Position numbers and translations under genes: made by a program
Part shown: piece by piece, positions 1-6,502 of the stretch
Position numbering within the stretch: the first letter of the stretch is position 1
How the letters are laid out: each line of letters opens with the position of its first letter
NCBI GenBank assembly: GCA_023461135.1
Contig: JAEWNX010000451.1
Location: 1 to 6,948, forward strand
DNA length: 6,948 nucleotides
Reading direction: 5' to 3'
From: Pseudomonadota bacterium
Lineage (GTDB): Bacteria; Pseudomonadota; Alphaproteobacteria; Caulobacterales; Aquidulcibacteraceae
The notes under the pieces: generated by a model
What the model was told of the DNA's origin: nothing
Seen by the model: only the letters and a program-made list of their open reading frames with translations
The model's database searches: none

Positions 1-3000
1 GGCGTCCGCTCAGCGTGCGCCAGGGGATGAGCTCGTTCACATTAGTCCAGCCGGCATTGTAGCAAACTGTTTCCGATTCGATGCCGGACCATGTCGGCGA
101 AGAGATGATCTTGCGCGGCTGGGCGACAACGTCGCGGAAGCGAATTTTCTCGTCTTCCTTGCCTTCGGCGAGATGGATGTGATCGCGCCCTGTGGTCTGC
201 CCCAGCGCCTGCCACGCGCGCACTGCGACTTCGCCATTTGTCTCGGGCGCCAGCATCAGAATGGCTTCGCAGGCTTCGATGTCGCTGACGACCCGCGGCT
301 GACCCTTGCCTGGGCCTTCGGTGTGCACGCCGTTCAGATGGCGCAGCTCTTCGACTTCCTTCTTGGTCTCCCAGAGGATGCCTTTGCTGCCGTTGCCTTT
401 GGCTTCCAACAGCGGACCCAGCGAAGTGAAGCGGGCGTAGACTGCCGGATAGTCGCGCTCCACCAACGTCACGCGCGGCATCGTCACGCCCGGAATTGGC
501 TCACACTGGCCTTTTTTCCAATCGAGCGCCGCGTAAGGCTGCGCCAGTTCGTCCGCGCTGTCGTGCTGGATCGGGGTCAGCACCAGATCATGCTCGACTC
601 CGAGCACTTCGGGCGCAACTTCCGAGAACTTCTTTGCGATCGAACGGAAGATGTCCCAATCCGTCTTGCTGTCCCAAAGCGGGTCCACTGCAGCCGTGAG
701 CGGGTGAATGAATGGATGCATGTCTGTCGTGTTGAGGTCGTGCTTTTCGTACCAGGTCGATGAGGCAAGCACGATGTCCGCATAAAGCGCCGTTGTGGAC
801 AGGCGGAAATCGATGGTGACCATCAGGTCCATCTTTCCGGCCGGCGCCTCCTCATGCCACTTTACCTCGTTCGGCTTAGGCACGACGCCGGTAATCGAAA
901 TATCTTCGCCAATAACACCGTGCAGCGAGCCAACCAGATGCTTTAGGAAGTATTCGTGCCCCTTGCCGCTCGCGCCCAGCACGTTGGAGCGCCAGAAGAA
1001 CAGGTTGCGCGGCCAGTTCACGGGATTGTCCGGATCCTCGCACGACATTTTCACCGCGCCGGACTTCAGCGCATTCGCGGTCCAAGCTCCTGGATCTTCG
1101 CCGGAGGCCTTAAGCTGATTGCCTAGGTCGAGCGTGTTCTGTTCCAACGCCGGCGTAGACGGCAACCAACCCATGCGCTCGGCGCGGACGTTGTAGTCGA
1201 TTGGGCTCTCCGGCCAGCTCGTGCCATCTTCGGTCGCCGCCAGCATGTGGCGCATATTGAGCGTATCGTAGCGCCACTGATCTGTATGCGCATACCAGAA
1301 GGACGTCGCGTTCTGCTGACGCGGCGGGCGCACCCAGTCGAGCGCGAATGCAAGCGGCAGCCATCCGGTTTGCGGCCGCAGCTTTTCTTGACCCACATAG
1401 TGCGCCCATCCGCCGCCGGACTGGCCCACGCAACCGCAGAGCACCAGCATGTTGATGATGCCGCGGTAGCTCATGTCCATGTGGTACCAATGGTTGAGCC
1501 CCGCGCCGACGATCACCATCGAGCGGCCTTTGGTCTTCTCCGCATTCTCGGCAAACTGACGTGCGACTGAGATGATGGCGTCGCGCTTCACGCCCGTGAC
1601 TTTCTCACCCCAAGCCGGCGTGAACGGCACGTCTTCGTCGTATGACTTCGCGACGTTCTCGCCGCCGAAGCCGCGGTCGAGGCCGTAATTGGCGGCGAAC
1701 AGATCGAACACTGTCGCGACGAGGCCCTCCCCATCGTTGAACTTCATGCGCCTGACCGGCACGTTGCGCGTCAGCGTGTCGGGGTGATCGGTGGCCGTGA
1801 ACGTATCCGGCGCCTCGCCGCCGAAATACGGAAAGTCCACCGGCACGATTTCGTCGTGCGCATCGGCGAGCGTGAGACGCAGCTTGATGTCGCGTCCCTT
1901 GCCGTCGCGCTCCTCCAGATTCCATTTACCCTTCTCGCCCCAGCGATAACCAGATGAGCCGAGCGGGCTGACCGCATCGCCGCTGATCTCGTCGATGCCA
2001 ACCGTTTTCCAGTCCGGCTTGTTCGTCTCACCGAGCGAGTCGGCGAAATCGGCGGCCCGAACCATGCGATCGGCGACATAGCGCCCGTTGCGTGGATAGA
2101 GTCGCACCAGCAGCGGCATGTCGGAATACTTGCGGAGATAGTCGTTGAAGTACGGCGTCTGCCGCTCCAGGTGGAACTCACGCATGATGACGTGGCCCAT
2201 CGAGAGCGCGAGAGCAGCGTCGGTGCCCTGCTTGGGATGCATCCACAGATCGGCAAACTTGGCCGCCTCGTTGAAGTCAGGCGCGACCACCACACTGCGC
2301 GCACCGCGATATCGCACTTCGGTGTAAAAGTGCGCGTCCGGCGAGCGCGTCATCGGAATGTTGGAGCCCCAGACGATCAGGAAGCCGGAATTGTACCAAT
2401 CCGCAGATTCCGGGACGTCCGTTTGTTCGCCCCAGGTTTGCGGCGAGGACGGCGGCAAGTCGCAATACCAATCGTAGAAGCTGAGCGGGACGCCGCCGAT
2501 CAAGGAGAGATAGCGGCTGCCCGCAGCGTACGAGATCATCGACATCGCTGGGATCGGTGAGAAGCCAGCGACGCGGTCCGGACCGTATTTCTTAATCGTG
2601 TAAGCGTTGGCCGCGGCGATGATCTCGTTCACTTCGTCCCAGCCGGCGCGCACAAAGCCGCCACGGCCACGACGGCTCACCCAATCCGCCCGTTTATCGG
2701 CGGTTTCGACGATGCTCCTCCAAGCCGCGACGGGGGTCATCGTCGCGCGCGCTTCGCGCCAGTGGCGCAGCAAGCGCCCACGCACCAGCGGATATTTCAG
2801 CCGTGCGCCCGAATACAGATACCAGGAATAGCTGGCGCCGCGCGGACAACCGCGCGGCTCGTGGTTCGGCAGATCGGGACGCGTGCGGGGATAGTCCGTC
2901 TGCTGCGTTTCCCAAGCGACGATGCCTCCCTTCACGTAGATCTTCCAGGAGCAAGAGCCCGTGCAGTTCACGCCATGCGTCGAACGTACGATTTTGTCCG

Positions 3001-3124
3001 CCGCCCAGCGCTTGCGATAGGCGTCCTCCCACGAGCGGTCTTCCGCCGTCATGTACCCGTGGCCGTCTGAGAACTCCTGCTTTTCACGTGCAAAGAATGT
3101 CAAACGGTCAAGCAGGTGACTCAT
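1..3124 (-). CDS. narG: Respiratory nitrate reductase alpha subunit NarG (C-terminus cut by window edge)
   Basis: Catalytic subunit of membrane-bound nitrate reductase NarGHI, reducing nitrate to nitrite on the cytoplasmic side with quinol electrons passed through NarI and NarH. I read 1041 uninterrupted codons from ATG at 3124, with no frameshift. The E. coli protein is about 1247 residues, so about 200 are missing. The N-terminal HxxxC-x3-C...C set that binds the FS0 [4Fe-4S] cluster is complete: His50, Cys54, Cys58, Cys93 (HGVNCTGSC, RGCPRG). YCDLPP places Asp222 where E. coli NarG has its molybdenum-ligating Asp222. GLNHWYHMD, CGCVGQSGGGWAHYVGQEK and, near the edge, NELIPWRTLSGR are NarG-family blocks. 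No cleavable signal is seen; the start resembles the vestigial Tat-like N-terminus of NarG. The start is fixed by GAGG six bases upstream. narHJI should follow beyond position 1. An FNR/Anr box at 3350-3363 probably drives it. Confidence 0.98.
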   Translation of the reverse strand, partial: MSHLLDRLTFFAREKQEFSDGHGYMTAEDRSWEDAYRKRWAADKIVRSTHGVNCTGSCSWKIYVKGGIVAWETQQTDYPRTRPDLPNHEPRGCPRGASYSWYLYSGARLKYPLVRGRLLRHWREARATMTPVAAWRSIVETADKRADWVSRRGRGGFVRAGWDEVNEIIAAANAYTIKKYGPDRVAGFSPIPAMSMISYAAGSRYLSLIGGVPLSFYDWYCDLPPSSPQTWGEQTDVPESADWYNSGFLIVWGSNIPMTRSPDAHFYTEVRYRGARSVVVAPDFNEAAKFADLWMHPKQGTDAALALSMGHVIMREFHLERQTPYFNDYLRKYSDMPLLVRLYPRNGRYVADRMVRAADFADSLGETNKPDWKTVGIDEISGDAVSPLGSSGYRWGEKGKWNLEERDGKGRDIKLRLTLADAHDEIVPVDFPYFGGEAPDTFTATDHPDTLTRNVPVRRMKFNDGEGLVATVFDLFAANYGLDRGFGGENVAKSYDEDVPFTPAWGEKVTGVKRDAIISVARQFAENAEKTKGRSMVIVGAGLNHWYHMDMSYRGIINMLVLCGCVGQSGGGWAHYVGQEKLRPQTGWLPLAFALDWVRPPRQQNATSFWYAHTDQWRYDTLNMRHMLAATEDGTSWPESPIDYNVRAERMGWLPSTPALEQNTLDLGNQLKASGEDPGAWTANALKSGAVKMSCEDPDNPVNWPRNLFFWRSNVLGASGKGHEYFLKHLVGSLHGVIGEDISITGVVPKPNEVKWHEEAPAGKMDLMVTIDFRLSTTALYADIVLASSTWYEKHDLNTTDMHPFIHPLTAAVDPLWDSKTDWDIFRSIAKKFSEVAPEVLGVEHDLVLTPIQHDSADELAQPYAALDWKKGQCEPIPGVTMPRVTLVERDYPAVYARFTSLGPLLEAKGNGSKGILWETKKEVEELRHLNGVHTEGPGKGQPRVVSDIEACEAILMLAPETNGEVAVRAWQALGQTTGRDHIHLAEGKEDEKIRFRDVVAQPRKIISSPTWSGIESETVCYNAGWTNVNELIPWRTLSGR

Positions 3125-3130
3125 CTCTTA

Positions 3131-3159
3131 CCTCGCACGGGCGCCGCTCCGCGCGGCGC
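3131..3159 (-). promoter_or_regulatory. narG ribosome-binding site with adjacent GC hairpin
   Basis: Reading the minus strand, GAGG (3134-3131) lies six bases before the narG ATG. Just upstream is a perfect 7-bp inverted repeat, GCGCCGC (3141-3147) and GCGGCGC (3153-3159), with a 5-base loop. No T-run follows on either strand, so it is not an intrinsic terminator. It could stabilise the 5' end or affect ribosome access. The inverted repeat is seen directly; any role is inference. Confidence 0.5.
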
Positions 3160-3193
3160 AAGAAGGATTAGGAAATCGAACGCTAGGGGGCAA

Positions 3194-3236
3194 TCGCAAA
3201 CTGGCTCGCGTCCTGTTTGCGAACTCATCGCGCGAG
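3194..3236 (-). promoter_or_regulatory. Possible structured element in the narG leader
   Basis: An 8-bp perfect inverted repeat, TCGCAAAC (3194-3201) and GTTTGCGA (3215-3222), has a 13-base loop. A segment of that loop, CTCGCG (3205-3210), is complementary to CGCGAG (3231-3236) outside the stem, which is the topology of an H-type pseudoknot in the narG transcript. It lies between the predicted narG start point (3315) and the gene. No known riboswitch is recognised, and short complementarity in GC-rich DNA can arise by chance. Confidence 0.3.
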
Positions 3237-3314
3237 AATCCCCTCCAGCCTGGAACACTTCACCTCGCAGCGATGCTGTTTCACTTCAGCTTGAAGCGAA
3301 GAGCGCTGAGCGAC

Positions 3315-3327
3315 TCGACCGCTAATA
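3315..3327 (-). promoter_or_regulatory. Predicted narG promoter -10 and start point
   Basis: On the minus strand the hexamer TATTAG (3327-3322) matches TATAAT at four of six positions. If it occupies -12 to -7, the transcript starts at 3315. That puts the FNR/Anr box at 3350-3363 exactly at -41.5, the usual class II activator position. The leader would be about 190 nt, long for narG. The agreement of the two elements is the support; the start point itself is predicted. Confidence 0.5.
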
Positions 3328-3349
3328 ACGCAGCGTTGCAGCCACGCGC

Positions 3350-3363
3350 TTGATTTTTGTCAA
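3350..3363 (-). promoter_or_regulatory. FNR/Anr-type box for narG
   Basis: TTGAT-TTTT-GTCAA on the plus strand; on the minus strand, toward narG, TTGAC-AAAA-ATCAA. This differs at one of ten half-site bases from the FNR consensus TTGAT-N4-ATCAA and fits the broader Anr/FNR/FixK/Dnr pattern. It is centred at 3356.5, 41.5 bp upstream of the narG start predicted from TATTAG. It is also 97.5 bp upstream of the predicted hemN start, so an upstream contribution to hemN is possible. Which member of the FNR/CRP family binds cannot be told from the box alone. Confidence 0.8.
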
Positions 3364-3405
3364 ATGGCGGACGCGTTGCGTGCGCGATTGCGCCGCATCG
3401 CTTGG

Positions 3406-3419
3406 TTGATGCACGTCAA
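3406..3419 (+). promoter_or_regulatory. FNR/Anr-type box for hemN-nnrS
   Basis: TTGAT-GCAC-GTCAA matches nine of ten half-site bases of the FNR consensus and has the same half-site pair as the box at 3350-3363, in the opposite orientation relative to its gene. It is centred at 3412.5, 56 bp from that box. Its distance to the hemN -10-like hexamer fits class II activation of hemN and, through it, nnrS. Confidence 0.8.
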
Positions 3420-3441
3420 TCGCACTTGGCTGCGCCGCGCG

Positions 3442-3454
3442 GATCATCCTGGCC
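3442..3454 (+). promoter_or_regulatory. Predicted hemN promoter -10 and start point
   Basis: GATCAT (3442-3447) matches TATAAT at four of six positions, including the important second and sixth. With this hexamer at -12 to -7, transcription starts at 3454 and the FNR/Anr box at 3406-3419 is at -41.5. The hemN ATG begins at 3455, so the mRNA would have essentially no leader. No good Shine-Dalgarno precedes this ATG, which agrees with that reading. Confidence 0.45.
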
Positions 3455-4783
3455 ATGGATCGGCATCTGCTCAAATACGCGGAACGGCCCGCGCCGCGCT
3501 ACACTAGTTATCCCACGGCGCCGCACTTCAGTAGTGACGTTGACGCGACGCACTCGACGGAATGGCTGGCTTCACTCTCCCCAAGCGCGCGGCTCGCGCT
3601 CTACGTTCACGTTCCCTACTGCAAGCGAATTTGCTGGTATTGCGGATGCAACACCAACGCCGCGCATGCCGGCGACACGGCGGACTTCGCCGACACGCTG
3701 ATGCAGGAGATCGACCTCGTTGCAGCGCTTAGCGGCTCAACGCGCGTCAGCGAATTGCATTGGGGCGGCGGCACGCCGAACATTCTTCCGCCGGAGGAGT
3801 TCAAGCGCCTGCACCAGTACATCATGTTCTGGTTCGACGTTGACGACGATGCCGCGCACAGCGTCGAGATCGATCCACGCTACCTTACGCCTGAGCAGGC
3901 AAAGGCATATGCGAGCGCGCGCGTGACGCGTGCATCGCTGGGCGTGCAGACGTTCGCTCAGCACGTCCAACAGGCCATCGGCCGCGTGCAGCCCTATGAG
4001 CAGGTTGCGAGCGCCACGACTCTCCTTCGCCAGGCGGGCATAGACCAAATCAACTTTGACCTGATGTACGGGCTGCCGCACCAGACCATAGATGACCTGC
4101 TGCACACCATCCGTCTCGCCGCGGGACTGAAGCCAAGCCGCATCGCGCTGTTCGGTTATGCGCACGTGCCATGGTTCAAACGCCGGCAACGCGTTATCAG
4201 CGATGCGAGCCTGCCGGGCGCTGATGTGCGTTTTGATCAGGCTGAGGCGGCGCGCGTGGCGCTCGCGGCGCTTGGGTATTTTCCGGTAGGGATAGACCAC
4301 TACGCGTTGCCCGGCGATCCTCTCGCACGCGCCGCTGACGCGGGCGCCATCCGGCGCAATTTCCAGGGATATGTCCCCGCGACGCCGGACGCCATCATCG
4401 GCCTGGGCCCCTCCGCCATCTCCACATTTCCGCAAGGCTACGTGCAGAGCCAAGTTGGAGTGGGCGCCTGGCGGCGCGCCATCGAGGCGGGTCAGTTGCC
4501 TACAGCGCGCGGTCACGCCCTGACCGATGACGATACGCGCCGTGCTGCAATCATCGAGCAACTCATGTGCGCATTCGAAGTCGATTTGTCCCTCTACGGC
4601 GGGCGCAGAATCTTCACCAATGAGCTAGAGGCGCTGACCCCGATGGCGTCCGACGGGCTCGTTCAACTGGACGGCGACCACATTGTCATCCCGGAGCGCT
4701 CGCGCGCCTTCACCCGCTTGATTGCGCACGCGTTCGACGCCTACGCAGCCGATGCGCCGACCAATCATTCGCGCGCAATCTGA
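3455..4783 (+). CDS. hemN: Oxygen-independent coproporphyrinogen III dehydrogenase
   Basis: Radical SAM enzyme of haem synthesis (EC 1.3.98.3) that oxidatively decarboxylates coproporphyrinogen III to protoporphyrinogen IX without oxygen, in the cytoplasm. It has 442 residues; E. coli HemN has 457. The N-terminus carries the family's PRYTSYPTA block (residues 14-22). The CX3CX2CXC cluster motif is present as Cys56, Cys60, Cys63, Cys65 in YVHVPYCKRICWYCGCN. Other HemN blocks are LHWGGGTP (101-108), VEIDPR (137-142), LGVQTF (162-167), NFDLMYGLP (200-208) and NFQGY (302-306), followed by the C-terminal HemN domain. PRYTSYPTA, the CXC pair and the length favour true HemN over HemW-like paralogues. 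The start at 3455 gives a family-like N-terminus but has no convincing Shine-Dalgarno. nnrS follows after 15 bases, probably in one operon. An FNR/Anr box lies 35 bases upstream of the ATG. Confidence 0.96.
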   Translation: MDRHLLKYAERPAPRYTSYPTAPHFSSDVDATHSTEWLASLSPSARLALYVHVPYCKRICWYCGCNTNAAHAGDTADFADTLMQEIDLVAALSGSTRVSELHWGGGTPNILPPEEFKRLHQYIMFWFDVDDDAAHSVEIDPRYLTPEQAKAYASARVTRASLGVQTFAQHVQQAIGRVQPYEQVASATTLLRQAGIDQINFDLMYGLPHQTIDDLLHTIRLAAGLKPSRIALFGYAHVPWFKRRQRVISDASLPGADVRFDQAEAARVALAALGYFPVGIDHYALPGDPLARAADAGAIRRNFQGYVPATPDAIIGLGPSAISTFPQGYVQSQVGVGAWRRAIEAGQLPTARGHALTDDDTRRAAIIEQLMCAFEVDLSLYGGRRIFTNELEALTPMASDGLVQLDGDHIVIPERSRAFTRLIAHAFDAYAADAPTNHSRAI

Positions 4784-4798
4784 AAGTAGGTTCAATCG

Positions 4799-5980
4799 AT
4801 GACCACTACCGCAGAGCGTTACCGCGCCTATCGCGGTCCCGCCGTATTCAGCATGGGCTTTCGGCCATTCTTTCTTTTCGCCGGTTTATGGGCCGCCCTG
4901 TCGATCCCAATCTGGATCGCCGCTTATGCCGGGCTATTGCCCATCGAACAGTTCACACGCAGTTGGCACGCCCACGAGATGCTGTTCGGCTACCTCGGCG
5001 GCGTGATTGCGGGGTTTTTGCTTACGGCCGTTCCCAACTGGACCGGCCGCCTCCCCGTCGCCGGCGCTCCGCTGGCGGCGCTTTTCGCGCTCTGGGCCGC
5101 TGGCCGCTTGGCGATGTTGTTTCAGAGCGAGTTCGGCGCGGCCGCCGCGATCGTTGACAGCGCGTTCCTGTTCACACTCGCGGCCATCGTCGCGCGCGAG
5201 GTGTTTGCGGGTAAGAACAAGCGCAACATTCCGGTGAGCATCCTCGTGGCGCTCCTGGGCTGCGCCAACGTGCTCACACATCTTGCTGCCGTCGATGCCG
5301 GCATCGCATTGCTTGGAGAGCGGATCGCCATCGGTGTCGTCGCAATGCTGGTGACGCTCATCGGCGGGCGCATCGTGCCGAGTTTCACGCGCAACTGGAT
5401 GGCCAAGCGGAAGATGCAGCCCGAGCCAGCGCCGGCGGGCCATTTTGACTTGGCGGCTCTCGTCATCACTGCGCTCGCCTTGCTTGCGTGGATTGTCGCG
5501 CCGCTTTCGCTGCTTTCTGGACTATCGTTGGCGACTGCCGGAGTCCTGAACTTTGTTCGCCTCACTCGCTGGCGCGGCTGGAAGACGAGCGCCGAAGCGC
5601 TCGTCTTCGTTCTGCACGCCGGTTATTTTTGGCTAGCGCTCGGATTTGCGCTGCTCGGTCTCGCCGTCGTGACGCCTACACTCGTCCCGGCGCCAACCGG
5701 CATCCATGCGCTGACCGCAGGCGCCTTCGGCGTGATGACGCTCGCGGTGATGACGCGCGCTAGTCTGGGACATACCGGCCAGCCGCTTACGGCATCGCCA
5801 AGCGTGACCTCGATCTATCTTCTCGTGAACGGCGCCGCCGCGGTGCGCACGCTCTCGCCCTTCTTTCTTGAGCACTACACCTCATTGCTGGTGCTGGCCG
5901 CAGCCTTGTGGAGCGGCGCCTTCGCCGTCTTTGTCGCCGTGTACGCGCCTCTGTTGCTTCGTCAGCGAACCGCCGGGTGA
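4799..5980 (+). CDS. nnrS: NnrS family polytopic membrane protein of nitric-oxide metabolism
   Basis: The NnrS family comprises haem- and copper-containing inner-membrane proteins found with denitrification and NO-stress genes. They relieve nitrosative stress in Vibrio cholerae; the exact chemistry is unsettled. The 393 residues are almost all hydrophobic stretches, consistent with about 10-12 membrane helices. Family signatures seen in order: MGFRPFF (19-25), WHAHEMLFGY (56-65), PNWTGR (79-84), RIVPSFTRNW (191-200), LHAGYFWLALG (272-282), and HALTAG through SLGHTGQPL (303-330). Conserved histidines at 57, 59, 273, 303 and 325 are candidate metal or haem ligands. AGTAGG ends eight bases before the ATG. 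It sits 15 bases after hemN, so cotranscription under the hemN FNR/Anr box is likely, which suits NO arising as a by-product of nitrate and nitrite respiration. Confidence 0.95.
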   Translation: MTTTAERYRAYRGPAVFSMGFRPFFLFAGLWAALSIPIWIAAYAGLLPIEQFTRSWHAHEMLFGYLGGVIAGFLLTAVPNWTGRLPVAGAPLAALFALWAAGRLAMLFQSEFGAAAAIVDSAFLFTLAAIVAREVFAGKNKRNIPVSILVALLGCANVLTHLAAVDAGIALLGERIAIGVVAMLVTLIGGRIVPSFTRNWMAKRKMQPEPAPAGHFDLAALVITALALLAWIVAPLSLLSGLSLATAGVLNFVRLTRWRGWKTSAEALVFVLHAGYFWLALGFALLGLAVVTPTLVPAPTGIHALTAGAFGVMTLAVMTRASLGHTGQPLTASPSVTSIYLLVNGAAAVRTLSPFFLEHYTSLLVLAAALWSGAFAVFVAVYAPLLLRQRTAG

Positions 5981-6007
5981 CGGACCCGACGTCAGTCCGT
6001 TTAGTTT
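5980..6007 (+). terminator. Possible weak terminator after nnrS
   Basis: ACGGAC (5980-5985) and GTCCGT (5995-6000) form a perfect 6-bp stem with a 9-base loop, followed by an interrupted T-rich stretch, TTAGTTT. It begins at the last base of the nnrS stop codon and fills the 20-bp gap to the convergent gene. The T-tract is poor, so efficiency is doubtful. There is no T-run on the minus-strand side. Confidence 0.35.
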
Positions 6008-6189
6008 GGACGCAATTCGGCGTGCTGCACCGGCAGCTCCTGATGAGTAAGTGTCGGATCGTCCGACAAAGCCCGCAGCACCATCATGTGGACGATGTAA
6101 TCCCGCTCACACCGGTCGGACGCGACGCGCGATGCGAGCGGCCGGAGTTCTTTCATCAAGGCGACGATGCGGTCGGCAAGTCCGGGCAT
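6001..6189 (-). CDS. Small hypothetical protein, 62 residues, probable FNR/Anr regulon member
   Basis: I do not recognise a family. The protein is short and probably helical and soluble: residues 1-22 (MPGLADRIVALMKELRPLAS...) and about 28-42 (ERDYIVHMMVLRAL) look like amphipathic helices, followed by a polar tail ending at residue 62. It has one cysteine (Cys27), histidines at 34, 49 and 56, and no membrane segment or signal peptide. It is taken as real because GGAG precedes the ATG by seven bases, it fills the space convergent to nnrS with only a 20-bp gap, and an FNR/Anr box lies about 140 bases upstream with nothing else suitable to control on that side. Alternatives are a small regulator or accessory protein of the nitrate/NO pathway, or a spurious frame. 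No function is assigned. Confidence 0.6.
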   Translation of the reverse strand: MPGLADRIVALMKELRPLASRVASDRCERDYIVHMMVLRALSDDPTLTHQELPVQHAELRPN

Positions 6190-6195
6190 GGGAGA

Positions 6196-6215
6196 GCTCC
6201 GCTATCCAACGGAGC
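6196..6215 (-). promoter_or_regulatory. Hairpin covering the Shine-Dalgarno of the 62-codon gene
   Basis: GCTCCG (6196-6201) and CGGAGC (6210-6215) form a perfect 6-bp stem with an 8-base loop. In the minus-strand transcript the 3' arm contains the GGAG ribosome-binding site (6200-6197), so folding would hide it. The complementarity is seen directly; translational control is inference. Confidence 0.4.
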
Positions 6216-6217
6216 CC

Positions 6218-6277
6218 TGGCCGCCCTATGTGGGGCATTTCTGGACGGGGTTCATGTCCTGATGCGTAGGGCGGCCA
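6218..6277 (-). repeat. 11-bp perfect inverted repeat in the leader of the 62-codon gene
   Basis: TGGCCGCCCTA (6218-6228) and TAGGGCGGCCA (6267-6277) are exact reverse complements with 38 bases between. On the minus strand the interval holds a nine-codon frame (ATG at 6255, TAG at 6228-6226, MNPVQKCPT) whose stop codon falls in the 3' arm. AGGA lies only two bases from that ATG, too close for a good ribosome-binding site, so the mini-frame is doubtful. No T-run follows the repeat on either side. It may be an mRNA hairpin or a relic. Confidence 0.5.
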
Positions 6278-6301
6278 AGACTCCACGTTGTGGGCAAGGC
6301 C

Positions 6302-6307
6302 ACTGTG
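6302..6307 (-). promoter_or_regulatory. Weak -10-like hexamer for the 62-codon gene
   Basis: On the minus strand CACAGT (6307-6302) matches TATAAT at only three of six positions, including the second and sixth. It sits where a class II promoter driven by the FNR/Anr box at 6330-6343 would need it, giving a start at 6295 and a leader of about 105 nt. On the plus strand the equivalent position reads CAGGCG, which is no -10. This favours the minus direction only modestly. Confidence 0.3.
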
Positions 6308-6329
6308 CGCGCGCCTCATCCGCAAGCGT

Positions 6330-6343
6330 TTGACGCATATCAA
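6330..6343 (-). promoter_or_regulatory. FNR/Anr-type box upstream of the 62-codon gene
   Basis: TTGAC-GCAT-ATCAA on the plus strand, TTGAT-ATGC-GTCAA on the minus strand. It has the same half-site pair as the two boxes between narG and hemN, and nine of ten bases of the FNR consensus. It lies in non-coding DNA, 141 bases upstream of the small gene's ATG and 184 bases before the CHASE2 GTG. Control of the small gene is favoured; control of the CHASE2 gene or both cannot be excluded. Confidence 0.7.
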
Positions 6344-6502
6344 CACACGCCGCGCCAAGACGACGCAGGCGCGCCGGCCGATAGTCGCGTCCAAGCGGTA
6401 GAGGTCGTGGCTTCACGCGCCCGCCGCCAGTCCAGAATGGCTCGATGGTCCCAACCCGGACCGCCGTCTCGTTCTTGCCCTCGCATCTGGCTGCGCGCCC
6501 GG

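Noticed and set aside
173..763. 196-codon plus-strand frame inside narG
   Set aside because: Antisense to continuous NarG coding with clear family motifs; the composition is that of a mirror frame.
1771..2304. 177-codon minus-strand frame inside narG
   Set aside because: Out of frame with the uninterrupted NarG reading; Arg/Ser-rich without family resemblance.
3141..3159. GC hairpin upstream of narG considered as an intrinsic terminator
   Set aside because: No T-run follows on either strand, and on the narG strand it precedes the ribosome-binding site.
3279..3301. Imperfect inverted repeat around CTTCA-GCT-TGAAG
   Set aside because: The central stem is only 5 bp with a mismatch beyond it. 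It lies near the predicted narG 5' end but is too weak to call as an operator or hairpin.
3737..4561. 274-codon open frame on the minus strand across hemN
   Set aside because: Antisense to a complete, well-conserved hemN. Its product is Arg/Ala-rich with no recognisable family, as expected of a GC-rich shadow frame.
5908..6333. 141-codon plus-strand frame running from the end of nnrS
   Set aside because: It begins inside nnrS out of frame, crosses the convergent gene antisense, and has no recognisable motif.
6107..6394. 95-codon minus-strand frame overlapping the 62-codon gene
   Set aside because: It covers the FNR/Anr box and the leader repeat, is Arg-rich, and has a worse start than the 62-codon frame.
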